Part shown: one piece after another, positions 26,970-35,365 of the stretch
How positions within the stretch are numbered: the first letter of the stretch is position 1
Layout of the letters: every line of letters begins with the position of its first letter
NCBI GenBank assembly: GCA_963676345.2
Contig: CAXXTS010000001.1
Location: 868,001 to 932,000 of the forward strand
DNA: 64,000 nt
DNA from: G963665925 sp963676345
Lineage (GTDB): Bacteria; Bacillota; Clostridia; Peptostreptococcales; Acidaminobacteraceae
Reading direction: 5' to 3'
Position numbers and translations under genes: made by a program
The notes under the pieces: generated by a model
Database searches by the model: none
What the model was told of the DNA's origin: nothing
Seen by the model: only the letters and a program-made list of their open reading frames with translations

Positions 26970-27872
26970 TTAGCAAAAACCCTCTCTTCCAATTTCAATG
27001 AGTGATTCAATAGACTCCTTGACAGACTCACTGAGCTTTTTCATAGTCTTACTCACCAGATGAATATCATAGTCCATGTTGAGCCCTTCGATTTCAATGA
27101 GTTTATAGCGTCTTTCATAGAGCTCTCTTTTAACTGCCGTATATGGCAAGAACGATACACCATAATTGTTCTCAATGGATGCTTTTACAGCTGATATGGA
27201 ATCTACATCAAAAATAATATTGAGGTCATCAAAGCTTAGTCCAGCCTGATTGAGTTCATGGCCTACACAAGAGTTGATACTGTCGATATTCTTAAGTGTT
27301 ACAAATTCGTACTTTATCAAATCATCAAAATGAATTTTATCAGGGATATCGTGGTTAAAAGCAGAAATCAGAACAACCTTTTCCATGCCTACCCTATGTA
27401 CATAGAGGCTGCTGTCTTTAACCGGCCCACTTATAAAACCAATGTCACAAATGTCATTTTGAATATCTCTCAGTGTGTTTTCGTTACTGCTTGATATAAG
27501 CTCATACTTATGATTTGGAAAAAGCTTTTTCACCCTGTATAATATACAGGGTAGAGAATAGTTGACAAGGCTCCACGTTGCGTTGATACGTACTGTATCC
27601 ATTTTCTTTTCAAGACGGTCCATGTCCTGAATCATTTTTTCATAGTTCAAAATAATATTCTCAGAGTACTTTAAAACAATCATGCCCATCTCTGTTGGAA
27701 AGACCCCTTTATTGGATCTGTTTAACAGTCTGTGTCCAAGTGTGTCTTCAATTCTATTGATCATTTGGCTAAGTGCTGATTGAGATATGTGGGCCCTGTT
27801 GGCCACTTTAGAAATGCTTTTCGCTTCTACAACCCTTTGAAAAAGTTCTAACGAATCGATATTCATAAACAT
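26970..27872 (-). CDS. LysR-family transcriptional regulator
   Basis: 300 residues. The N-terminal winged HTH is typical (SLELFQRVVEAKSISKVAN, SQSALSQMINRIEDTLG). The effector domain follows from about residue 90. It is divergent from the YeeE-TusA-YeeE operon with 280 bases between the starts, the usual arrangement for a LysR regulator and its target. It probably senses a sulfur compound; that is inference. Confidence 0.9.
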   Translation of the reverse strand: MFMNIDSLELFQRVVEAKSISKVANRAHISQSALSQMINRIEDTLGHRLLNRSNKGVFPTEMGMIVLKYSENIILNYEKMIQDMDRLEKKMDTVRINATWSLVNYSLPCILYRVKKLFPNHKYELISSSNENTLRDIQNDICDIGFISGPVKDSSLYVHRVGMEKVVLISAFNHDIPDKIHFDDLIKYEFVTLKNIDSINSCVGHELNQAGLSFDDLNIIFDVDSISAVKASIENNYGVSFLPYTAVKRELYERRYKLIEIEGLNMDYDIHLVSKTMKKLSESVKESIESLIEIGREGFC

Positions 27873-28033
27873 CCTCCTCGTAATTTTTAAACGATCTATG
27901 ATACTGAATCAATATTAATAATGCTTATATCGAACTTTTATCCATAAATTTACAATCCCTATTTTTCAATCTTTCACCTTCATTCTACATAATTTAGACA
28001 TAGATTGGCTATAAGTTTTATTTATATTACTTC

Positions 28034-28047
28034 ACATTTATGAATGT
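28034..28047. promoter_or_regulatory. Palindrome in the LysR / YeeE intergenic region
   Basis: ACATTTATGAATGT has perfect 5-base arms in the middle of the 280-base divergent region. It is a candidate LysR binding site. Confidence 0.4.
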
Positions 28048-28152
28048 CGGAAACAGCTCAAAAGTTGGTACAATTTTATAAGGAAATTGTTAAATGTATA
28101 TCAATACTGTCAGTTCAATTCACTATACAAGAAAATAAACGAGGTGATGTGA

Positions 28153-28836
28153 ATGTCCGAATCCACTACGCGTTCGTCTACACCACGCAGATCAAGAAAG
28201 GCGCGTAAGCCTAAAAAAAATCAAATTCCTCTGGGACTAATCCTGGGCCTAGCATTTATAGGCATCGGTATCGCACTGGCCACAAAATCAGCCATGCTCG
28301 GTTTCTTCTGGATTACCGGGATTTCATTTGGCTTTATTCTTCAAAGAGCCAGATTTTGTTTCACGGCATCCATGCGTGACCCCTATCTGACAGGTAGTAC
28401 AACACTGACGCGCGCTGTCCTTATTGCTTTAGCATTAACGACACTTGGCTTCACGGCAATCAAGTATGGCTACTTTGCCAAAGGGCTTCAAATTCCAGGC
28501 ATGGAGTATGTTGTTCCAATCAGTCTGACTACCGTTGTTGGCGGATTCATGTTTGGTTTAGGCATGGTTATTGCTGGCGGTTGTGCCTCGGGTACACTGA
28601 TGCGGGTCGGTGAAGGATTCATTATGAATATCATTTCTTTGATATTCTTTGTCATAGGCTCCCTATGGGGCGCACATGATTTTGAATTTTGGAAGTATCA
28701 TTTCATCGCAAAAGGTAAAACTATTTTCCTGCCAGATGTATTCGGGTGGTTTGGTGCCGTTTTGATACAACTACTTATAATCGGTTTGCTTTATATTGCC
28801 GCAGTTAAATATGAACAAAAGAAATCGGAGATATAA
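28153..28836 (+). CDS. YeeE/YedE-family sulfur transport protein, first half
   Basis: 227 residues. A basic cytoplasmic head (RRSRKARKPKKNQ) is followed by about six membrane segments. The two family Cys motifs are present: QRARFCFTASM and IAGGCASGTLMRVGEG. YeeE/YedE proteins import thiosulfate or related sulfane sulfur through conserved Cys. The protein is about half the length of full YeeE, and the gene two places downstream encodes a second short member. The pair probably forms one transporter with the TusA encoded between them. GAGGTGATGTGA precedes the ATG. Confidence 0.9.
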   Translation: MSESTTRSSTPRRSRKARKPKKNQIPLGLILGLAFIGIGIALATKSAMLGFFWITGISFGFILQRARFCFTASMRDPYLTGSTTLTRAVLIALALTTLGFTAIKYGYFAKGLQIPGMEYVVPISLTTVVGGFMFGLGMVIAGGCASGTLMRVGEGFIMNIISLIFFVIGSLWGAHDFEFWKYHFIAKGKTIFLPDVFGWFGAVLIQLLIIGLLYIAAVKYEQKKSEI

Positions 28837-28839
28837 GTC

Positions 28840-29061
28840 ATGAAAGAAGTTCTACTAGATTGTTTTGGTGAAGCATGTCCGATACCTCTGATTAAAGTAC
28901 AAAGTACAATGAAAAAAATGGAAGCTGGCGATGTCCTTATCGTTCAGATCGATCACAGCTGCGCTATGAAGAATATTCCTGAATGGGCGCGTAAAGATGG
29001 ATACAATGTTGAAGTTGAAGAAATTGAAGACGGCGAGTGGGAAGTTATCATCGAAAAGTAA
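28840..29061 (+). CDS. TusA-family sulfur carrier in the YeeE operon
   Basis: 73 residues. LLDCFGEACPIPLIKVQST carries the active Cys beside PIPL; DHSCAMKN carries a second Cys. It starts 4 bases after the first YeeE gene ends. It would accept sulfur from the YeeE channel in the cytoplasm, as YeeD (a TusA-like protein) does for YeeE in other bacteria. Confidence 0.92.
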   Translation: MKEVLLDCFGEACPIPLIKVQSTMKKMEAGDVLIVQIDHSCAMKNIPEWARKDGYNVEVEEIEDGEWEVIIEK

Positions 29062-29100
29062 ATCATCTGAACACCTAATTTTTATAAAGGAGGTGCTCTT

Positions 29101-29658
29101 TTGGAATCTGCGAAAGAGTTTTTTAATAAGCTTAGGGACAATGATATTTTTAAGATCTGGTTTAAAACACCCATACCCTATGTTGGCGGTGCTGTACTTT
29201 TATCAGTATTTCAAATTATCACGCTTGCTGCTACTGGAAGTCCATTGGGTATATCCAGCGTATTTGCAAACTGGGGCGCTTGGGTTTACGAAGCAGTCGG
29301 TGGCAGTGTCGACAAATGGTATTACTTCTCAAGTACTGAAGCAACAGCCAGTTTTGAAGCAGGTATCTTAAATGACACAGGTACAATGAGAAACGTGGGC
29401 ATTATTGTTGGCGCTCTATTTGCTACGCTTATGGCTTCACAGTTCAAAATTAAAAAAATCAAGTCTAAAAAACAGATTGTTTCTGCTGCACTCGGTGGGC
29501 TGCTCATGGGTTACGGTGCACGCATTGCATTCGGATGTAACATTGGCGCGCTTTACAGCGGCATAGCGTCACTGTCTCTTTCAGGCTGGGTATATGCCAT
29601 TGGCATGTTCTTCGGCGCTGTTGTCGGCAGTAAGCTTCTTTTGAAGTTTTTTATGTAA
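29101..29658 (+). CDS. YeeE/YedE-family sulfur transport protein, second half
   Basis: 185 residues from a TTG start with AAAGGAGGTG upstream. Membrane protein; the family motif near the C-terminus is GARIAFGCNIGALYSGIASLS, with a conserved Cys. It lies 39 bases after the tusA gene. Together with the 28153 gene it would make a two-subunit YeeE transporter. Confidence 0.9.
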   Translation: MESAKEFFNKLRDNDIFKIWFKTPIPYVGGAVLLSVFQIITLAATGSPLGISSVFANWGAWVYEAVGGSVDKWYYFSSTEATASFEAGILNDTGTMRNVGIIVGALFATLMASQFKIKKIKSKKQIVSAALGGLLMGYGARIAFGCNIGALYSGIASLSLSGWVYAIGMFFGAVVGSKLLLKFFM

Positions 29659-29841
29659 TAACAGACTTGAATAACTTTATACGCTTACATAAGGTAAGTA
29701 GGTTTTTCTTGAATTTCTTTTGTCATATTATTCTTTATTTAATTTATTGTGGATAATGTGCGTAAACATCCTGTTATATGTAATAATTTAACTGGAGCAT
29801 TTAATATGGGGATAGAAGAACATCTTACAGGGGTGAATGGC

Positions 29842-31110
29842 ATGGCAAGAGAAAATAAGGTGGAAAGTTATGACGTTGTCATCATTGGTGGCGGCGCGGC
29901 TGGTCTAGCGGCTGCAATTTACGCTGGAAGAGCAAGACTTAAAACACTGCTTATTGAAAAAACACTCATCGGCGGACTGGCTACATATACAAATGAAATC
30001 GCAAACTACCCTGGCTTTCCTAATAAGCCAAAGGGCGAAGACATTACAAACCGGATGAAAGAGCAAGCAAAGAACATTGGGGTCAAGTTCAAGCTGACTG
30101 ACGTAAAGTCTGTCTCTCTTGAAGGTGATGAAAAAATCGTTGAGACATTTAGAAATAAGTACATTGCTAAATCACTTGTACTTGCAACAGGTGGTCGTCC
30201 AAGAATGACAGGTGCAAAAAACGAAGACCGCTTCCTATTTGACAAGGGCATTTCTTTTTGTGCGACATGTGATGCTGCTGCAAACACTGGCAAGCACGTT
30301 GTTATTATTGGTTCTGGAGATTCAGCAATTGAAGAAGGTCTATTTTTAACTAAATTTGCGAGCAAGGTTACTGTATCCGTTTTACATGACGAAGGCAAAA
30401 TGGACTGTAGCGAAATTGTACGTAGTCAAGCCCTCCAAAATCCGAAAATGGAATTTGCATGGAATACAGTAGTTGAAGCATTCGAAGGTGATGAACACCT
30501 TGAGCGCGTTATTCTCAAAAACCTTAAGACAAATGAACTCAAAGCAGTTGATTGTGATAATTGCTTTGAGTTCATTGGCTACATTCCAAACACTGAAATT
30601 TTCAAAGAGCAAATTAGCCTTACAGATCACGGTTATATTTTGACAAACGAAAGAATGCAAACAAATATTCCCGGCGTATTTGCAGCAGGCGATGTGCGTG
30701 ATAAATGGCTAAAACAAGTTGCTACTGCAGTTGGAGACGGTGCCATTGCAGGCTTTGCTGCTGAAAAGTACATTGCCGAAGCTGAAGCCTATGAGCAGCT
30801 TGTAGAAGCTACTAAAGAAGCTCCAGGACTTGTTTACCTATACAATGCAACCGATTCAAACGCACAAGCCTTCCTAAATGTTATTGAAAAGTACGCGCTT
30901 GAAAAGGCAAAGAAAGTTGCCTTTTCAAGCATTGATGTCTATAAGTCAAAGGGCCTTGCAGAACGCTTTGGCGTTGAGAAATTCCCTGCTGTTGTAGCGT
31001 TAATAGATGGCGAGAAACAGTGCGTATGCTACGATGAACTTTGTAAAGATGGCTTCTCGACTTCTATTTTCGACAATATGCTTGAAAATGGGGTCGTTGC
31101 TAAAAAATAA
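29842..31110 (+). CDS. Thioredoxin reductase-like protein with C-terminal thioredoxin-like domain
   Basis: 422 residues. FAD site VIIGGGAAGLAAAIYAGRA, redox pair CATC near residue 140, NAD(P)H site VIIGSGDSAIEEG, and C-terminal GVFAAGDVRDKWLKQ. An extra 100-residue domain follows, with a thioredoxin-like pattern (SIDVYKSKGLAERFGVEKFP) but no CXXC. I start it at 29842 because AGGGGTGA precedes that ATG; longer in-frame starts are poorer. Placed after the YeeE-TusA genes, it may reduce persulfide delivered to TusA and release sulfide. That role is inference. Confidence 0.87.
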   Translation: MARENKVESYDVVIIGGGAAGLAAAIYAGRARLKTLLIEKTLIGGLATYTNEIANYPGFPNKPKGEDITNRMKEQAKNIGVKFKLTDVKSVSLEGDEKIVETFRNKYIAKSLVLATGGRPRMTGAKNEDRFLFDKGISFCATCDAAANTGKHVVIIGSGDSAIEEGLFLTKFASKVTVSVLHDEGKMDCSEIVRSQALQNPKMEFAWNTVVEAFEGDEHLERVILKNLKTNELKAVDCDNCFEFIGYIPNTEIFKEQISLTDHGYILTNERMQTNIPGVFAAGDVRDKWLKQVATAVGDGAIAGFAAEKYIAEAEAYEQLVEATKEAPGLVYLYNATDSNAQAFLNVIEKYALEKAKKVAFSSIDVYKSKGLAERFGVEKFPAVVALIDGEKQCVCYDELCKDGFSTSIFDNMLENGVVAKK

Positions 31111-31163
31111 AGTATCCTCTCCTTTATTTATGGATATAGCGGTGCCTTGCACCGCCTTTGGCC

Positions 31164-31203
31164 AAAAGAGCTGTTGCAAAATTTGCAACAGCTCTTTTAT
31201 TTT
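31164..31203. terminator. Strong terminator after the sulfur operon
   Basis: AAAAGAGCTGTTGCAAA / TTTGCAACAGCTCTTTT: a perfect 17-bp stem with a one-base centre, then ATTTTA. Confidence 0.92.
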
Positions 31204-31268
31204 AAAAATGCTTTCAGAGCATTTCCTATTTTAATTGCAAATTCTTTTTTTAAACCCTCCTGCCTGTT

Positions 31269-31832
31269 TTATACACAGTCTGAATTTAGGCGCTTTATGT
31301 GTGCGCTGAGTATACGGCCTATCGCTTTCAAAATACAAAGTGTTCGCTCGTCTGATACATATTCTCCGCTAGCTCTTAGGCTTACCTGTGTCTCTTCCAT
31401 CACAGGTATTCTGCCAATGAGCGGCACGTTCATGGTCTCCAGCGTACTGAGAATCTGTCTATCCCTTCCAGGACGATGGTTGTTTATTAGTGCACCATGC
31501 GCAATACCACTTTGCCTAAGCTTTTCCACGAGCGCAACCATTCTTTTTGCATCGCAACCTAAACAGCGGTTAGAATCCATAATCAGTAGCACAAATCCAA
31601 AACGCTGATCTTTTTCCAAATATTTTATTAGTGTCTTTGAGCTGCACTCAACCAGCTGCTGATTTGGCTGTTTTTTAGTTTTATACTCTCTACTGCCCCA
31701 ATTAAGAACTTTTCCTTCAATGGCTGTAGTGTAAGACCACTTCATAGCAAACGCCAAGTTGCGCGCTATAAAAGACTTTCCCGTTCCATCAAAAATGCTT
31801 ACAACCGCTATTTCAACCAAGTCATTTTGCAT
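31269..31832 (-). CDS. MinD/CooC-like P-loop ATPase with reduced Walker A
   Basis: 187 residues from the ATG at 31832. SIFDGTGKSFIARNLAFAM resembles the deviant Walker A of MinD/CooC proteins but lacks the first KGG. A Cys pair lies in RCLGCDAKR, and VPLIGRIPVME is a typical end motif of this ATPase group. CooC and related proteins insert metals or load iron-sulfur cofactors. A Fur-like site lies 26 bases upstream, suggesting iron control. Longer starts would run through that site. The exact role is unknown. Confidence 0.7.
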   Translation of the reverse strand: MQNDLVEIAVVSIFDGTGKSFIARNLAFAMKWSYTTAIEGKVLNWGSREYKTKKQPNQQLVECSSKTLIKYLEKDQRFGFVLLIMDSNRCLGCDAKRMVALVEKLRQSGIAHGALINNHRPGRDRQILSTLETMNVPLIGRIPVMEETQVSLRASGEYVSDERTLCILKAIGRILSAHIKRLNSDCV

Positions 31833-31857
31833 TAACACCATCCCCATTCGATCCAGT

Positions 31858-31872
31858 TGATAATCATTATTA
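31858..31872. promoter_or_regulatory. Fur-box-like site upstream of the MinD-like gene
   Basis: TGATAATCATTATTA matches the 7-1-7 Fur pattern with one mismatch and is close to the perfect feoB site. Confidence 0.7.
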
Positions 31873-31932
31873 ACATATGCCAATAATAATATACACCTTT
31901 TCCAGAGTTGTTGTCAAATGCCCATAACCTTT

Positions 31933-32652
31933 TTATGCAATATTTTCAGCTTTTGCTATAGTTCCCTTCTTTTGAAGGCCCAATTTAACACAGGCCTTTG
32001 CTAGAACCGTTGTTGTGTCCACAAAAACACCGCTTGGCTTTACTCGGTCTACAATAATCGGCAGTTCTGTGCAGCCTAGAATAACAGGCATATCTTCACC
32101 ACCTGTGAGCGAATCTATGACTGCTTCAAATCTTTGCTTTGACGGTACTGAACCATCCTCTTTAACCTTATATATCCACTGCATCAACTCAGCTTGCAGC
32201 TCAACGCTTGGGACAATGATTTCAAGATTTTTTGCATGCAGGGCAAAATTATATATGCCAGCTGTGTAGGTTCCATTGGTTGCAAGCAAGACAACCTTCT
32301 TCTTTTCAGGCCAGTTCTCTTTAATATACTCTGCTGTGAGCGCAACCATATTCAGTAGTGGAATATCTAAAAACTTTTGTATAGCACCATGGAATTTATG
32401 AGCTGTATTGCAGGGCATAGCTATAAAATCTGCCCCCATATATTCAAGCTTGAGAGCTGAGCGTATCATTTCTCGAGTTGGGTCAGGCCCCTGTCCCATA
32501 ATAAATGCCGTTCTATCTGGTATTTGAGGGTTATCATCCATCAAGATCCTAAGATGATCTTGGTCCGTATAAACCGGTGTCATATTCACTATTTTTTTAA
32601 AGAACTCCGCGGTTGCCAGTGGGCCCATTCCACCTAATATGCCTAGTTTCAT
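31933..32652 (-). CDS. Aspartate/glutamate racemase-family protein
   Basis: 239 residues. Both catalytic Cys are present: MPCNTAHKF near residue 84 and LGCTELP near 194. The N-terminus GILGGMGPLATAEFF is typical of aspartate racemases (RacX/YgeA type). It interconverts L- and D-amino acids, probably aspartate. A clear GGAGG lies before the ATG. It is a single-gene unit. Confidence 0.9.
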   Translation of the reverse strand: MKLGILGGMGPLATAEFFKKIVNMTPVYTDQDHLRILMDDNPQIPDRTAFIMGQGPDPTREMIRSALKLEYMGADFIAMPCNTAHKFHGAIQKFLDIPLLNMVALTAEYIKENWPEKKKVVLLATNGTYTAGIYNFALHAKNLEIIVPSVELQAELMQWIYKVKEDGSVPSKQRFEAVIDSLTGGEDMPVILGCTELPIIVDRVKPSGVFVDTTTVLAKACVKLGLQKKGTIAKAENIA

Positions 32653-32930
32653 AATAATTGCCTCCTATTTGTGGTATACAAGTAAGAGGCGCAAGTTACA
32701 TGCCAACTTTACAATGGCTGTATCCTAACTTTTAAGCACATCACATCATATAATAGGTTGGATTTAAACCTATTATAAAACCTATTTGTATAAATAAACT
32801 CAATTTTCTCATCGAACTGATTCATCAAACTTCATATTAATATTACATGAACAAAATCAATCAACTACGACAATACATCATCTTTATAGATTATAATAAA
32901 CATACACACTGTCACTTAAAGGAGGTCTTT

Positions 32931-33536
32931 ATGTTCAACTTAGGTGCATTTCTCTCATATGCTATTGCAGTATCCTTCACACCTGGTCCCAACAATATTA
33001 TGGCTATGGTCAATGCTAGCCGCTCTTCATACAAGAGGACTTTTAAGTTTGTACTTGGGGTCACATCTGGATTTTTCATTATTATGCTTTCATCATGCTA
33101 TTTCAACTTAATACTCTTTGAAATAATACCCAAAATCAAATTCGGTATGAGTTTGTTAGGCGCTGCCTACCTCTTTTACTTGGCAGCTAAAATTCTAGGC
33201 ATTAAGTTCACACATACAAAGTCAAAAGCACAACCGTCCAATGTATCTAGCGGAAACAGCTTCAAAGTTGGCTTTATGATGCAGTTTGTTAATCCAAAGG
33301 CGATTTTGTATGGTCTCACTATTATTTCCAACTTTGTTACACCAAACTTTTCCCACCACTACGAACTGGTACTTATCTCAATGTTGCTTGCCACGATTGG
33401 TTTTCTTGCCAACTCAAGTTGGGCATTGTTTGGTGCTTGGTTTAATAAACTAATTGACAGATATGAAAAGCCTTTTAATGTTTCTATGAGTGCTCTTTTG
33501 ATTTACTCTGCCTTAACAATTGTAAATGTGATTTAG
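32931..33536 (+). CDS. LysE-family amino-acid exporter
   Basis: 201 residues with about six membrane spans. SFTPGPNNIMAMVNASR is the LysE/RhtB signature. AAAGGAGG at 32918-32925 fixes the start at 32931. Family members export amino acids or related metabolites. Confidence 0.9.
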   Translation: MFNLGAFLSYAIAVSFTPGPNNIMAMVNASRSSYKRTFKFVLGVTSGFFIIMLSSCYFNLILFEIIPKIKFGMSLLGAAYLFYLAAKILGIKFTHTKSKAQPSNVSSGNSFKVGFMMQFVNPKAILYGLTIISNFVTPNFSHHYELVLISMLLATIGFLANSSWALFGAWFNKLIDRYEKPFNVSMSALLIYSALTIVNVI

Positions 33537-33655
33537 CCACAAGATCATTTTGTTTTCAAAGGACTATGTTTTAATGAATGGGTTTTTTGTATATGTATTT
33601 ATAAGCAACTCAATTTACGCACACTATAGGTATGGTTTTTTTGACAGGAGGTATT

Positions 33656-34360
33656 ATGTATTCACTAATTACCGGTGGCAGTTCAGGCCTAGGGCTATCT
33701 ATCGCAAAAGCACTTGTCACAAAAGGAGAGTCTGTTATTATTACAGGCCGATCAAAAGATAAACTCAACAATGCTGAAAACGCACTAAAACACCTGAATT
33801 CAAGCGTTTCTATACATACTATTGCAGTTGATTTGTCCAATGAAGCTGGCGTAAAAAATATGTTTGATACACTAGCTCAATCAGCTCTGCTTATTAAAAA
33901 TTTATTTAACATAGCTGGAAGCGGCTATTATGGTGATCTTAATACCATTTCTAAAAATGATATTATGACTGTTTTAAACAACAACCTAATTAGTCTAATG
34001 CTTGTTACTATACATGGGCTCTGCTATTTTGAAAAACATCCAGCAAAGCGTCACAAGGTTGTCTCTATACTCTCTACCGCTGCTTTAAAAGGCAAGGCAA
34101 AAGAGACCATTTACAATGCATCTAAATTTGGAGCAAAAGGATTTCTTTTATCTGTTGAAGATGAAGTAAAGGACAAGAACGTTGATATCATTCGTGTTTA
34201 TCCTGGAGGTATGACCACGCCATTTTGGGATAACAGTCCTTCAGGCTACCCAGTGGACACATTTATGTCCCCAGATGATGTGGCTCAGACCATTCTCAAT
34301 GCCATTCAAAATGATGCACTCTGCCCATCTGACATAACCATAAACAGACCAAAGGGCTAA
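33656..34360 (+). CDS. Short-chain dehydrogenase/reductase
   Basis: 234 residues. Cofactor motif TGGSSGLGLSIA at the N-terminus. The active-site segment has Ser in LSTAAL and YNASK (Tyr and Lys in YxxxK). NIAGSG replaces the usual NNAG. AGGAGG precedes the ATG at 33656. Substrate unknown. Terminator downstream; it is possibly cotranscribed with the exporter gene. Confidence 0.88.
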   Translation: MYSLITGGSSGLGLSIAKALVTKGESVIITGRSKDKLNNAENALKHLNSSVSIHTIAVDLSNEAGVKNMFDTLAQSALLIKNLFNIAGSGYYGDLNTISKNDIMTVLNNNLISLMLVTIHGLCYFEKHPAKRHKVVSILSTAALKGKAKETIYNASKFGAKGFLLSVEDEVKDKNVDIIRVYPGGMTTPFWDNSPSGYPVDTFMSPDDVAQTILNAIQNDALCPSDITINRPKG

Positions 34361-34374
34361 GTTAAAATAGATAG

Positions 34375-34426
34375 AAAACAGCCACGTCATCTTTAATTCA
34401 AAGAGACGTGGCTGTTTTATTTTTTA
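34375..34426 (+). terminator. Terminator of the SDR gene
   Basis: AAAACAGCCACGTC / GACGTGGCTGTTTT stem, then ATTTTTT. Confidence 0.92.
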
Positions 34427-34445
34427 CAGTTTACACTAAAGGTGC

Positions 34446-34769
34446 CTAAGGCATAAGTACAAAAAAGAGCACTGTATTTCCCATAAACATGAGCGTTAGA
34501 AACAAGGTCATACTCGGCAAGTTTTTGCTTAAACTAAGCCGTTTGCGATCCGTAATAATGTCGTCGCTGTCTCTAAACTTGACTCCAGACTTTCTAAAAT
34601 GCTCCGTGTATGTAAATGTATCCACTTTAAATACAGTAAATAGTAATACGCCTAAATAGAGCACCCCCCATACAAAAAAGAAGGATTCAATATGACGAAA
34701 CATTCCAAAGTTGAATGTTATGCTTTCAATAATAATCCCAACAAGCAAGTATACCAGTACCCTAATCAT
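34446..34769 (-). CDS. Small membrane protein of unknown function
   Basis: 107 residues. Two membrane segments at the N-terminus (VLVYLLVGIIIESI, FFFVWGVLYLGVLLF), a charged middle with DDIITDRKR, and one segment at the C-terminus. I do not recognise the family. GGGAGGTCAC precedes the ATG at 34769. Confidence 0.65.
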   Translation of the reverse strand: MIRVLVYLLVGIIIESITFNFGMFRHIESFFFVWGVLYLGVLLFTVFKVDTFTYTEHFRKSGVKFRDSDDIITDRKRLSLSKNLPSMTLFLTLMFMGNTVLFFVLMP

Positions 34770-34828
34770 GTGACCTCCCACTCTGCTTATGAAAACTCTA
34801 TTTAATGCACTTATATCAGGGGCTTGCG

Positions 34829-35239
34829 TTAATGCGTGTGTTCAAAACCAGAAAAATCAACCAAGTCATAATCTATAAGAATATAGCTTTTATCATCAAT
34901 TGAATACCCCAAGGGACTCAGTTCCAGTACGTGCATAACTTCATAGTCTCTCATGAGCTCAATCTTGTATTTGGGGTCATTTTTGCTGGTTTCTTTTTTT
35001 ACTTCTACTGGAAAACGAACAACTTTTACGTCTCTCAACAAATCCCAAAAGGGGTCTCGTTCGTATTTTTTATCTAAAGTAAATATCGTTTCCTCACTAC
35101 TTGGATAGAACTGCGTAACCCGCACCTGTTCAACTCTTCTAATATTGACCTTTGTGTGGAGCACTTTATAGGCACTTCGGGGCATAAAATAGCCGATTAT
35201 GAACAAAAAACATAATAGCACTGCAATTTTCTTTTTCAT
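34829..35239 (-). CDS. Exported or membrane-anchored protein of unknown function
   Basis: 136 residues. An N-terminal hydrophobic segment (KKKIAVLLCFLFIIGYFM) without lipobox, then a soluble domain ending in SYILIDYDLVDFSG. No family recognised. GGAGG lies 8 bases before the ATG at 35239. It is probably transcribed with the following small membrane protein gene. Confidence 0.6.
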   Translation of the reverse strand: MKKKIAVLLCFLFIIGYFMPRSAYKVLHTKVNIRRVEQVRVTQFYPSSEETIFTLDKKYERDPFWDLLRDVKVVRFPVEVKKETSKNDPKYKIELMRDYEVMHVLELSPLGYSIDDKSYILIDYDLVDFSGFEHTH

Positions 35240-35365
35240 AAGCATAACCTCCTACTTTACTTATAAACCAATGGTTCCCTGATTATATGTTCCTTAGCAG
35301 CTTTCACCCATACTTTTCCCAAGCGATCAGGCAGCTAGCCAAGTTACCGCCCCTCTGATATACCC

